Shown here piece by piece: positions 27,393-36,138 of a stretch of DNA of 64,000 bases. The stretch comes from Herminiimonas contaminans (GTDB lineage: Bacteria > Pseudomonadota > Gammaproteobacteria > Burkholderiales > Burkholderiaceae_D): positions 93,638-157,637 of the forward strand of contig NZ_JADOEL010000008.1 of the NCBI RefSeq assembly GCF_015645465.1. Direction: 5' to 3'. The notes under the pieces are model-generated. The model saw nothing but the letters and a program-made list of their open reading frames with translations. It did no database searches and was not told the origin of the DNA. The position numbers and the translations under genes are program-made. How positions within the stretch are numbered: the first letter of the stretch is position 1; the number at the start of each line of letters is the position of its first letter.

Positions 27393-28420
27393 CAGATTAC
27401 TTTCGCGCGGGTCAGGTCGTGGATGTGCAATGCGCCGACCAGCTTGCCGTTGCTATCAGTAACCAGCAATTGGTTGATGCGGAAGGTTTCCATCATGTCG
27501 ACCGCATCGACTGCCAGTTGATCCGGGTGCACGCTGCGTGGATGCGCATGCATGACTTCGGCGATCGACAATTTGGAGAAATCCTGTTGGGTTTCGATCA
27601 GGCGACGCAAGTCGCCATCGGTAAAGACGCCGATGGCATGACCGTTGGCATCGACCACAGCTGTCATGGCCATGCCTTTTTTGCTGCTTTCCAGTAGTGC
27701 CGCATATAGTGTTGCGTCTTTCGCTACAGTCGGTATCGCATCGCCGGTACGCATGACGTCGCGTACATGTGTCAACAAGCGACGACCCAAGGCGCCGCCC
27801 GGATGCGAGCGTGCAAAATCTTCTTCACCAAAGCCACGTGCGTCCAGCAGCGCGACCGCAAGCGCATCGCCGAGGGCGAGGGTAGCGGTGGTGCTGGCGG
27901 TCGGGGCCAGGTTAAGCGGACAGGCCTCCTTGTCGATATGGACGTTCAGATGAACGTCAGCCTGTACCGCCAGGTTGGACGCATCGTTGCCGGTGATGGT
28001 GATCAGGCGTGCGCCCATGCGCTTGATGGTGGGGATGATGCCCAGCAACTCGCCGGCTTCACCCGAATACGAAATGGCGATCAGGACATCGTCAGCCGTG
28101 ATCATGCCGAGGTCGCCATGCGAGGCTTCGGCCGCGTGCACGAAAAAGGCGGGTGTGCCGGTCGAGGCCAGCGTCGACGCGATCTTGCGTGCGATATGGC
28201 CGGATTTGCCGATGCCGGAAACCACTACCCGGCCTTTGCAGTTCAGCAGTAGTGTGACTGCCTGGATGAACTGTCCGCTGGTCTCGTGGGTGATGCGTTC
28301 TTTCAGTGCGAGGATGGCGTCGGCTTCGATTTGCAGGGTGTCGCAAGCAAATTGCAAGGCGCGCGCAGTGCTTTGGGCATCAAAAGTTGCCGGTGGGTTG
28401 GGGGCATGGGATACACTCAT
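27392..28420 (-). CDS. kdsD: D-arabinose-5-phosphate isomerase
   Basis: 342 residues: an SIS sugar-isomerase domain (about 50-185) with VVVSGIGKSGHIARKIASTL and HAAEASHGDLGMI, then two CBS domains (DVMRTGDAIPTV and HAHPRSVHPDQLAVDAVD). It makes A5P, the precursor of Kdo. Met at 28420 (MSVSHAPNPP) is preferred over the open frame to 28510, which would add a Cys/Phe-rich stretch not seen in the family. First gene of the kdsD-kdsC-lptC-lptA-lptB-rpoN-hpf run; its promoter faces that of the antiporter gene. Confidence 0.94.
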   Translation of the reverse strand: MSVSHAPNPPATFDAQSTARALQFACDTLQIEADAILALKERITHETSGQFIQAVTLLLNCKGRVVVSGIGKSGHIARKIASTLASTGTPAFFVHAAEASHGDLGMITADDVLIAISYSGEAGELLGIIPTIKRMGARLITITGNDASNLAVQADVHLNVHIDKEACPLNLAPTASTTATLALGDALAVALLDARGFGEEDFARSHPGGALGRRLLTHVRDVMRTGDAIPTVAKDATLYAALLESSKKGMAMTAVVDANGHAIGVFTDGDLRRLIETQQDFSKLSIAEVMHAHPRSVHPDQLAVDAVDMMETFRINQLLVTDSNGKLVGALHIHDLTRAKVI

Positions 28421-28541
28421 GCTCGAAAGTATAAACGAATTCCTAAAGCAAAAAACCTGCCAGACGTAACAAAAATGTGGTTTGATAGTTCTGTTCCTAT
28501 CAGTTACCAAACCAGCACCTTACTTCAGTCGCGGCCCCACT

Positions 28542-30530
28542 ATGCTTTCCCCATTAGAACTCACGCTCCTCCTGCTAGCGGCTGCGGTATTGGGCGTGGT
28601 CGCCTTCCGCATGATGCATTTGCCGCCTATGCTGGGTTACCTGGTGGTTGGCATATTAATAGGGCCGCATACCCTGGGTTGGGCTGAGGACAACGCCACC
28701 ACGCATGCGCTGGGCGAGTTTGGCGTGGTCTTCCTGATGTTTTCGATAGGGCTGGAGTTTTCCCTTTCCAGATTGCTTGCCATGCGGCGTACCGTATTCG
28801 GCCTCGGTATGGCGCAGGTGATGCTGACCATGGGCGCGACCATGGTGTTTGGCTGGCTGGTCGCACACCTGTCAACACGGCTGAGTGCGATCAGCTGGCA
28901 GGCAGCGCTGGCGATAGGTGGCGCGCTGGCGATGTCGTCTACCGCGATAGTTTCCAAGCTGTTGACAGAGCGGGTCGAGCTGGAAAGCCAGCATGGACGC
29001 CGCATTATCGGCATTTTGCTGTTCCAGGATCTGGCGGTCGTGCCTTTGCTGATCCTGATCCCGGCACTGGCTAATCCACGCGGCGACCTCGGCACTACGC
29101 TGTTGTGGGCGATGCTGAAAGCGGTCATCGTCCTGTTCCTCTTGTTGTTTATTGGCCATAAGCTCATCCGTAGCTGGTTCCGCATCGTCGTCAAACGGCG
29201 TTCGCAGGAATTGTTCATGCTGAATCTCTTGCTGATTACGCTGGGTGCGGCCTGGATTACCGAAATGGCGGGTTTGTCGCTGGCTTTGGGCGCCTTTGTC
29301 GCCGGTATGCTGATTTCCGAGACTGAATACAAGCATCAGGTGGAAGAAGACATTAAATCCTTCCGTGATGTGCTGCTGGGCTTGTTCTTTATCACCATAG
29401 GCATGTTGCTGAATGTGCGCCTGGTGATTGAGCACTGGTGGCTGGTCTTGCTGCTGCTAAGCGGCGTGGTGTTGCTGAAGTTTGGTTTGATTGCGCTTCT
29501 GGCAAGATTTTTCGGTGCGCCGGTAGGCGTGGCCTTGCGTACCGGTCTGGCGCTGGCGCAGGCCGGCGAGTTTGGTTTTGTCTTGCTGAATCAGGTCGGT
29601 GGCCTGAACCTGGTGGAGCCCCTGATCCTGCAACTGATACTGGCGTCCATGGTGCTGTCCATGCTGGCCGCGCCGCTCATCATCGCGAATGCCGATGCCA
29701 TCGTGCTGAAATTGTCCGCCAATGAATGGATGGTGCAATCGCTGGCCTTGACGCAAATCGCTACGCGTACGATGGCGACTCAGCAACACGTGATTATCGC
29801 GGGCTTCGGGCGCAGCGGCCAAAGCCTGGCCAAGTTGCTGGAAGCCGAAGGCATTACTTATCAGGCGCTGGATCTGGATCCGGATCGGGTGAACGAGGCG
29901 CAGGCGGCGGGGGCGTTGGTGTCCTACGGTGATGCCGGGCGACGCGAAAGTCTGGTCGCGGTCGGTATCAATCGGGCGGCGGCGCTGGTGATTACGTATG
30001 CGAGTACGCCATCGGCTTTGAAGGTTTTGCATCATATGCATGATCTGGCGCCGAATTTGCCGGTCATTGTGCGCAGCCATGACGATAGCGACCTCGATAA
30101 ATTACGCGCGGCCGGGGCGACGGAAGTGGTGCCGGAAGCGATGGAGGGCAGCCTGATGCTGGCTTCGCATGCGATGCTGACGCTGGGCGTGCCTTTGCGC
30201 CGCGTTGTGCATAGGGTGCAGGCAGCGCGCAGCGAGCGCTATGCGACCTTGCGTGGCTTCTTCCATGGCAGCAGCGACGTATCGGATGCTTCTGATAGTG
30301 TGCAGGTGCGTTTGCATTCGGTGCCCTTGGGTGAAAGCTGCAAAGCTGTGGGCAAAACGCTGGCGGAGGCAGGGCTTGAGGAGCTGGGCGTGGAAGTCAC
30401 AGTAGTGAGGCGTGGCAAGGAGCGCCTGACGGTAACGCCAGAGATGACGCTGATGGCGGGCGATACTATCGTCTTGCGCGGTGGCCCTGAGGAACTTGCA
30501 CGTGCCGAAACCCGTCTTCTGAAATCCTGA
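28542..30530 (+). CDS. Kef/CPA2-type monovalent cation:H+ antiporter with RCK domain
   Basis: 662 residues. About 12 membrane helices (1-390) form a CPA2 exchanger, with LPPMLGYLVVGILIGP and GEFGVVFLMFSIGLEFS typical of KefB/KefC/YbaL-like proteins. A cytoplasmic RCK_N (TrkA-N) Rossmann domain follows (HVIIAGFGRSGQSLAKLL at about 427), then a TrkA-C domain at the end. It likely exports K+ or exchanges it for H+. ATG at 28542 is chosen as the first Met of the membrane domain. Divergent from kdsD, a conserved neighbourhood in betaproteobacteria. Confidence 0.9.
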   Translation: MLSPLELTLLLLAAAVLGVVAFRMMHLPPMLGYLVVGILIGPHTLGWAEDNATTHALGEFGVVFLMFSIGLEFSLSRLLAMRRTVFGLGMAQVMLTMGATMVFGWLVAHLSTRLSAISWQAALAIGGALAMSSTAIVSKLLTERVELESQHGRRIIGILLFQDLAVVPLLILIPALANPRGDLGTTLLWAMLKAVIVLFLLLFIGHKLIRSWFRIVVKRRSQELFMLNLLLITLGAAWITEMAGLSLALGAFVAGMLISETEYKHQVEEDIKSFRDVLLGLFFITIGMLLNVRLVIEHWWLVLLLLSGVVLLKFGLIALLARFFGAPVGVALRTGLALAQAGEFGFVLLNQVGGLNLVEPLILQLILASMVLSMLAAPLIIANADAIVLKLSANEWMVQSLALTQIATRTMATQQHVIIAGFGRSGQSLAKLLEAEGITYQALDLDPDRVNEAQAAGALVSYGDAGRRESLVAVGINRAAALVITYASTPSALKVLHHMHDLAPNLPVIVRSHDDSDLDKLRAAGATEVVPEAMEGSLMLASHAMLTLGVPLRRVVHRVQAARSERYATLRGFFHGSSDVSDASDSVQVRLHSVPLGESCKAVGKTLAEAGLEELGVEVTVVRRGKERLTVTPEMTLMAGDTIVLRGGPEELARAETRLLKS

Positions 30531-30684
30531 TGCATGGCGTTTGTGGTTGACGGTATCCATACGAAGACGGAAAATTGCCAACCCGCAAGGAGTAAAGCCT
30601 GTAAGGCTGCTGCGGGCAGGTCTGTAGCCTCTTGCGACCGGTTTCCCTCAAAATTAAGTACTTTTCTTGTCTCCAGGTGGTGAT

Positions 30685-32196
30685 TTGAGCATTTCCCCCG
30701 GCAGTTACACTGATGCGTCCCATGAATTGCCCGCGAGCGCGGGCGGTTCTGCCGCTGTTGCTTCTGCCACGTTATCGCCTTTGTATGTCGACCTCGACGG
30801 GACGCTGACTTATACCGATCTCTTGTTTGAGTCGGTCCTGCTGTTGATCAAGCGTAATCCTTTATATCTCTTCCTGTGTGTGCTGTGGCTGATGCAGGGG
30901 CGTGGCTACCTGAAAGCACAAATCGCCCGACGCATACGGCTGGATGTCGCACTGCTGCCGTACAACGAGGAACTCCTGGCTTATCTGCGCCAGCAGCATG
31001 TGGCTGGCCGTCGCCTGATTCTGGCGAGTGCATCCGATCGTCATCTGGTGCAGATGGTCGCCGATCACCTGGGTATCTTTTCTGCCGTCATGGGCAGCGA
31101 TGTCGCCACCAATCTGAAGTCGGCAGCGAAACTGGCAGCGATAGAAAATGACGCCGGTGCTGCTGGCTTTGCTTATGCCGGTAACAGTTCGGCCGATATT
31201 GCCGTGTGGTCGCGTGCCGCTGAAGTGATCGTCGTCAATGCGGCACCTTCCATCGTGAAGCAAGCGCAACAGCTGAAAACGCCGACGCTCATCATTCCGC
31301 CGCGCCCGTTCAGGTTGCGTCTGGTGCTCAAGGCCTTGCGCCTGCACCAGTGGGCCAAGAACGCTTTGTTGTTTGTCCCTTTGCTGGCGGCGCATGAGTT
31401 GACCGCAGCACCCTGGTTGTCGACCTTGCTGGCTTTTGTTGCCTTCGGCATGTGTGCTTCAGCTACGTATGTCGTGAACGATCTGTTTGACCTCGCGTCG
31501 GATCGGGCGCATCCGCGCAAGCGGGCGCGTCCTTTTGCTGCGGCGACATTGACCATCCCGTTTGGGATTGCACTGATAGCGGTATTGCTACCGCTATCGC
31601 TGTGGCTGGCTGCAGTGATTTCACCGGTCTACCTCGGCCTGATGCTGTTGTATATCGTGGTGACCTTGCTGTATTCGGCGCGTCTGAAACAAGTTGCGAT
31701 CGTCGATGTGCTGGTATTGGCTTCTTTATATACACACCGGATTCTGGCGGGCGGCGTGGTTAGCGACGTATTGATTTCCAACTGGTTGCTGGCGGTATCG
31801 CTTTTCATGTTCCTGAGTCTGGCGCTGGTCAAACGCTGCGCCGAACTCGAATTCATGAGTGGTGACGGTAACGTCGCATTGGCCGGGCGCGGTTATCGCA
31901 CCAGCGATTTGTCGTATTTGATTTCGATGGGCATTGCCAGTGGTTTTGTCGCGGTGATGTTGCTGGCGCTGTATATAGACAGCCAGGTGGGCGGCGAGAT
32001 GTATCCGCATGCAGAGTGGCTGTGGTTGATACTGCCGGTTGTACTATTCTGGATCATGCGTTTGTGGCTGAAGATTTCTCGCATGGAAATTCATGACGAC
32101 CCACTCCTGTTTGCGATCACGGATCGCACCAGCTGGGTGGTGGCGATAGTAATTGGTGGCATTGCGGTAGCCGCTTCCTGGCCGGGGGCAGCATGA
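30685..32196 (+). CDS. HAD phosphatase-UbiA prenyltransferase fusion, phosphoribosyl-polyprenol synthase-like
   Basis: About 503 residues. The N-terminal 205 residues are an HAD hydrolase with YVDLDGTLTYTD (nucleophile Asp36, acid Asp38), ILASASDR and a late AGNSSADIAVW. The C-terminal 290 residues are a polytopic UbiA-family transferase carrying LRLHQWAKNALLFVPLL and NDLFDLASDRAHPRKRARP, the two signatures of decaprenyl-phosphate 5-phosphoribosyltransferases. From family knowledge the UbiA half may join PRPP to a polyprenyl phosphate and the HAD half remove the 5-phosphate; both are inferred. Start is TTG at 30685 with AGGTGG just upstream; TTG 30667 is an alternative. Overlaps the next gene by 4 bases. 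Confidence 0.82.
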   Translation: MSISPGSYTDASHELPASAGGSAAVASATLSPLYVDLDGTLTYTDLLFESVLLLIKRNPLYLFLCVLWLMQGRGYLKAQIARRIRLDVALLPYNEELLAYLRQQHVAGRRLILASASDRHLVQMVADHLGIFSAVMGSDVATNLKSAAKLAAIENDAGAAGFAYAGNSSADIAVWSRAAEVIVVNAAPSIVKQAQQLKTPTLIIPPRPFRLRLVLKALRLHQWAKNALLFVPLLAAHELTAAPWLSTLLAFVAFGMCASATYVVNDLFDLASDRAHPRKRARPFAAATLTIPFGIALIAVLLPLSLWLAAVISPVYLGLMLLYIVVTLLYSARLKQVAIVDVLVLASLYTHRILAGGVVSDVLISNWLLAVSLFMFLSLALVKRCAELEFMSGDGNVALAGRGYRTSDLSYLISMGIASGFVAVMLLALYIDSQVGGEMYPHAEWLWLILPVVLFWIMRLWLKISRMEIHDDPLLFAITDRTSWVVAIVIGGIAVAASWPGAA

Positions 32197-32570
32197 GTCA
32201 GGTAGCGGCTTTGGGCCTGGCTTTTTTTTGTGTCTGCCTGACGGCGCTGGCGCAGGTTTTGTTGAAGATGGGCATGTCTGCTCCTGCGATCCAGCAAGCG
32301 ATGGCTGCCGATATGCGTTCCGTCTTTTGGCTGGCATTGAGCAGCCCCCTGATCTGGGGCGGCATGTTTTGTTTCGGTGCAAGTGCCGGTTTGTGGTTGC
32401 TGGTGCTGGGCAAGCTGGAAGTCAGCATGGCTTATCCATTGATCTCGCTGGGCGTGGTGCTGACCACCATGGCCGGGATTTTCATCCTGGGTGAGTCCGT
32501 CAGTATTTATAAGGTGCTGGGTGTGGCCTTGATCATTACAGGTGTCGTTATCCTGTCGGTAAAGAGTTAA
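32193..32570 (+). CDS. SMR/EamA-like small membrane protein, candidate lipid-sugar flippase
   Basis: 125 residues, four membrane helices, with AQVLLKMGM in helix 1 and GASAGLWLLVLGKLEVSMAYPLISLGVVLT, the pattern seen in ArnE/ArnF and other DMT-superfamily undecaprenyl-sugar translocases. ATGA overlap with the HAD-UbiA gene and 16 bp to the GT39 gene place it in one operon, where a flippase for a polyprenyl-phosphate sugar would be needed. No drug-efflux evidence is visible. Confidence 0.78.
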   Translation: MSQVAALGLAFFCVCLTALAQVLLKMGMSAPAIQQAMAADMRSVFWLALSSPLIWGGMFCFGASAGLWLLVLGKLEVSMAYPLISLGVVLTTMAGIFILGESVSIYKVLGVALIITGVVILSVKS

Positions 32571-32586
32571 GAATTAAGGAAGAGTA

Positions 32587-34116
32587 ATGAATTTGAATTC
32601 GACGCGTTCGCTGTACGCTGGCGCAGACCCGGTACGCGCGCGACAGGTTTTCAAGTGGACGTTTGGTATTACGCTGCTGATCAAGTTGTGGCTGGCAGCG
32701 TATTTCCCTATGACCGGCGACGAAGCCTTCTTTTACCAATGGGGTGTATTCCCGGATTGGGGTTACTCCGATCATCCGCCTATGGTCGGCTGGTTGTTGT
32801 TTATCCTGAATAGTTTCTCCAGTCATCCGTTGTCGCTGCGTTTCTTTACCGTGCTGCTGTGGAGCATGATCGCGCTTGGCCTGGTTGACTTGTTGCGCCG
32901 TATTTCACCGTTCCAGGAAGGGGTTGCCTACTGGCTGGGAACCTTGTTCCTGGTACTGCCGTTTTCGCTGTTGCTGAATCTGGTGACGACCGATACGCCA
33001 CTGATTTTCTTTATCTTCCTGTCGGGCTACTGCTTCATACGCGGCACTATGTCGGAGAAGATTCTGTGGTACGTCGGTGCTGGTATCTTCCTCGGCTGCG
33101 CACTGCTGTCGAAATACTTTGCCGGTTTGCTCGCCATCGCTTATTTCGTTTACCTGTGCCGCTCACGTCGTGGCTGGCTGAACCTGATCGTCATCGCTTT
33201 GTGCTCGGCACCGCTGTTCGCCATCACCATCGCTTTCAATGCAAATCATTGCTGGTCGAATGTGATGTTCAATATGATCAACCGTAATGAGAACACATCA
33301 TTGTCGCTGTACACGGTTGGTGAATATGTGTTGATGATGATTTACCTGATCACACCATGGGTCTTCATCAAGCTGCTGCGTTCCGCCAATATGATGGCGC
33401 AGCGTGGCGCTATCGTCGTCCTGTTCCTGGTGCCGTTTGCCTTGTTCCTCTTGCTGTCGATGGAAAAGACCATCGGTTTGCACTGGGTGCTGGGCTTTAT
33501 GCCTTTCCTGTTCTTGTTCATCGGAACCAGCAGCAGTGCTGAAGATTTGCGTAAGTACACCAAATGGACTGCCTGGTTCGCGGTGCCGCATTTCCTGTTC
33601 CTGGCGGCACTCATCCTGTTGCCGAGCACGATGTGGAAAGATTACGCATTGCATGACGACATCGTTTTCCACAAGGAAGCGAAGACCATAGTCGCCAATT
33701 TACGCAAGGATTTGCCACAAGGTGCAGCCATCATGGCGCGTGCTTATACGCCTGCAGCCTTGTTGTCTTACCACGCAGATGAATATTTGCCGACCTTCGG
33801 ACAGGGTAAATTCCATGCGCGTCAGGATGATTTGCTGGTCGATTTCAAAACATACGCAGGCAAGACCATACGTATCTTTGATCGCCGCGCGATTAATCCG
33901 GCTGAGCTGGAACCTTACTTCGCGACAGTCACTGTGCATACCATGCAGGTCGATGGTATGACCTTCTGGTATGCAGACGGTACAGATTTCAAATACGATG
34001 TTTATCGTGAACGTATCCTGAAGACTGTGGCCGATATGTATTACCGGATTCCGTCATTCCTGCCGGTGTATGGTTGCGGCTTCCTGGAACGTTACGATAT
34101 ACCGCGGCCACATTAA
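32587..34116 (+). CDS. GT39/ArnT-like integral-membrane glycosyltransferase
   Basis: 509 residues with about 11-12 membrane helices. The first extracytoplasmic loop has TGDEAFFYQWG, carrying the Asp-Glu pair of GT-C enzymes, and GYSDHPPMVGWLL, the typical GT39 DHPP motif. A soluble C-terminal domain of about 140 residues follows. Such enzymes transfer a sugar from a polyprenyl phosphate donor to an envelope acceptor (lipid A in ArnT, protein in PMT). Acceptor and sugar are unknown here. Last gene of the cassette; AGGAAGAG lies just before the start. Confidence 0.85.
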   Translation: MNLNSTRSLYAGADPVRARQVFKWTFGITLLIKLWLAAYFPMTGDEAFFYQWGVFPDWGYSDHPPMVGWLLFILNSFSSHPLSLRFFTVLLWSMIALGLVDLLRRISPFQEGVAYWLGTLFLVLPFSLLLNLVTTDTPLIFFIFLSGYCFIRGTMSEKILWYVGAGIFLGCALLSKYFAGLLAIAYFVYLCRSRRGWLNLIVIALCSAPLFAITIAFNANHCWSNVMFNMINRNENTSLSLYTVGEYVLMMIYLITPWVFIKLLRSANMMAQRGAIVVLFLVPFALFLLLSMEKTIGLHWVLGFMPFLFLFIGTSSSAEDLRKYTKWTAWFAVPHFLFLAALILLPSTMWKDYALHDDIVFHKEAKTIVANLRKDLPQGAAIMARAYTPAALLSYHADEYLPTFGQGKFHARQDDLLVDFKTYAGKTIRIFDRRAINPAELEPYFATVTVHTMQVDGMTFWYADGTDFKYDVYRERILKTVADMYYRIPSFLPVYGCGFLERYDIPRPH

Positions 34117-34180
34117 AGTCTGAGCGGTGCCCGTAGTTGCTGAAGCAGTTTTCATTGGATACAAGGAAAGGCTGGCGACT

Positions 34181-35071
34181 ATGAAGAAAAAGACCCTCGC
34201 TCTGCTGACCGCCACCGCATTACTGGGTGGCTTGATCGGATGTGCACCGCTGACGGTGATTAATGCGCTGACCAGCTCGCGCAGCTATGTCAAGACGGCT
34301 GATATTGCTTTTGGTACGGATGCGCGGCAACGACTCGATGTCTATGTGCCGCGTGACCTGCAGGGCTCGGCTGCAGTTGTCGTGTTTTTCTATGGTGGCA
34401 GCTGGAATAGCGGTAATCGCGCCGATTATGCGTTTGTCGGTGAAGCCCTGGCTGCACGCGGCATCATCGCGGTGGTGGCGGATTACCGTCTGTATCCGCA
34501 AGTACGTTATCCCGATTTCGTTGATGATGCAGCGCTGGCACTGGCCTGGACAGTGAAGGATATCCAGCGCTTTGGCGGTGATCCCAAGCGCCTGTTCGTG
34601 ATGGGGCATAGTGCCGGTGCCTATAACGCGGCGATGGTGGCACTGGACCCGCGCTGGCTGGGCAAGCAGGGACTGACGCCGGCGATATTGCGCGGCTGGA
34701 TAGGATTGGCCGGGCCGTACGACTTTATCCCGATCGAGAATCCGGATGTGAAGCCGGTTTTCTTCTTTCCCGATACGCCGCCGGAATCGCAGCCTATCAA
34801 TCATGTTACGCGGGCCGCACCGCCCGCCCTGCTGATTGCCTCGCATGACGATAAAATCGTGAATCCGCTACGCAATACCGCTGGCCTGGCGAAGCAACTG
34901 CGCAGTTCCGGGGTGGAGGTGACGGAGCTGTATTTTGATCGTACCAGCCATGCCAGCCTGATCGCGACCATGTCATGGCCGCTGCGCGGTTTGGCGCCGG
35001 TACTGGATAATGTGGAGCGTTTCGTGAAGTCTGACGCTGCACGTGAAAATTATGCAAGTCAGCAAAAATAG
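34181..35071 (+). CDS. Lipoprotein alpha/beta-hydrolase (esterase-like)
   Basis: 296 residues from ATG 34181, preceded by an AAGGAAAGG site. Signal peptide with lipobox LIGC (Cys21). The hydrolase domain shows the HSL/carboxylesterase-type oxyanion region FFYGGSWNSGN, the nucleophile elbow GHSAG, Asp in SHDDKIVNP and His in TSHASL. Substrate unknown. The frame is open to 34127 but the upstream residues do not form a signal peptide. It follows the GT39 gene by 64 bp and could act on the same envelope product, which is speculation. Confidence 0.85.
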   Translation: MKKKTLALLTATALLGGLIGCAPLTVINALTSSRSYVKTADIAFGTDARQRLDVYVPRDLQGSAAVVVFFYGGSWNSGNRADYAFVGEALAARGIIAVVADYRLYPQVRYPDFVDDAALALAWTVKDIQRFGGDPKRLFVMGHSAGAYNAAMVALDPRWLGKQGLTPAILRGWIGLAGPYDFIPIENPDVKPVFFFPDTPPESQPINHVTRAAPPALLIASHDDKIVNPLRNTAGLAKQLRSSGVEVTELYFDRTSHASLIATMSWPLRGLAPVLDNVERFVKSDAARENYASQQK

Positions 35072-35098
35072 AATTTGCAGTAAGCTAGGCATTATCTT

Positions 35099-35131
35099 GC
35101 CGGAATGGGCGTCATCCATTCCGGCATTTTT
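35099..35131 (+). terminator. Terminator after the esterase gene
   Basis: Perfect 10-bp stem GCCGGAATGG / CCATTCCGGC with a 7-nt loop, followed by ATTTTTT. Confidence 0.9.
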
Positions 35132-35157
35132 CATGTCGCTCAAGACGGTTGGTAAAA

Positions 35158-36078
35158 ATGGAAATATTTGAACGCATACTCGGCATTATCCTGCCGGTCT
35201 TTATCATCATCGCACTCGGCTATGGCTATGCCCGGCTACGCGGTGAGTCCGTGCGTTCTGATATGACAGCAGTTAACCGGGTCAGCATGGACGTGCTGTG
35301 TCCGTTACTGGTGTTTACTGCACTCGCGGCCAAGGATTTCGACCTCGCGCACAATGGCACGCTGATCCTGGCGGGTGCGTTGATTTCACTGGGCTCGGGT
35401 TTGCTGGCATGGCCGGTGGCGCGTATGTTTGGTTACGATGTGCGCAGCTTCGTGCCGCCTATGATGTACAACAACTGCGGCAATATGGGTTTGCCGCTGG
35501 CGATGCTGGCCTTTGGTGCGTCGGCACTCGGTTCAGCGGTTGCCTTGTTCATGGCTTGCAACCTGGTCTATTTTTCCGTCGGTATCAAGATCATAGAAAG
35601 TGGCCGCAAGGGCCATGACGGTGTGCACGTCTCACCGTGGAAATTCCTCGCCAATCCGATGATGATTTCGATGATTATCGGGATGGCTTTCGCGATTGTG
35701 CACGTACCTTTGCCAGCACCGCTGTTCATGGCGATGAAGATGCTGGGTGATGCCTGTATTCCTTTGATGTTGTTTGCATTGGGTGTGCGCATGATGGATG
35801 TCAGCCTCAAGAGCTGGCATATCGGCCTGGTTGGTGCCGCAGTGTGTCCGATAGCGGGTCTGATCATTGCGTGGTTGCTGGATCATGTCTTCAGCCTTAA
35901 TCCTGAACAACGTGGCCAGATGTTCCTGTTCGCTTCCTTGCCGCCGGCAGTGTTTTGCTTCATGGTGGCTGAGCAGTACAAACAGGAGCCGGACAAGGTG
36001 GCTTCCATCGTCCTGCTAGGTAATGTGGCGGCGCTGGTATTTGTACCTATAGGCTTGTGGATGGGCTTACCCAACTAA
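35158..36078 (+). CDS. AEC-family (auxin efflux carrier type) transporter
   Basis: 306 residues, ten predicted membrane helices in two repeats. Family marks are PVFIIIALGYGYARL at the N-terminus, NNCGNMGLPLAMLAFG in the middle and LASLPPAVFCFMVAEQY-like sequence near the end (FASLPPAVFCFMVAEQY). AEC carriers move small organic anions such as malate or malonate; the substrate is not evident. ATG 35158 is chosen; an in-frame TTG lies three codons upstream. It is flanked by terminators on both sides and so is probably a single transcription unit. Confidence 0.87.
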   Translation: MEIFERILGIILPVFIIIALGYGYARLRGESVRSDMTAVNRVSMDVLCPLLVFTALAAKDFDLAHNGTLILAGALISLGSGLLAWPVARMFGYDVRSFVPPMMYNNCGNMGLPLAMLAFGASALGSAVALFMACNLVYFSVGIKIIESGRKGHDGVHVSPWKFLANPMMISMIIGMAFAIVHVPLPAPLFMAMKMLGDACIPLMLFALGVRMMDVSLKSWHIGLVGAAVCPIAGLIIAWLLDHVFSLNPEQRGQMFLFASLPPAVFCFMVAEQYKQEPDKVASIVLLGNVAALVFVPIGLWMGLPN

Positions 36079-36091
36079 ACTGGTGAGACGT

Positions 36092-36123
36092 AAAAAAGGG
36101 CGAACCGTGGTTCGCCCTTTTTG
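36092..36123. terminator. Bidirectional terminator between the AEC gene and uvrA
   Basis: Stem AAAGGGCGAACC / GGTTCGCCCTTT with a 2-nt centre (GT), with A and T runs on both sides. Confidence 0.9.
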
Positions 36124-36138
36124 TTTGCAGCTGCTTGC

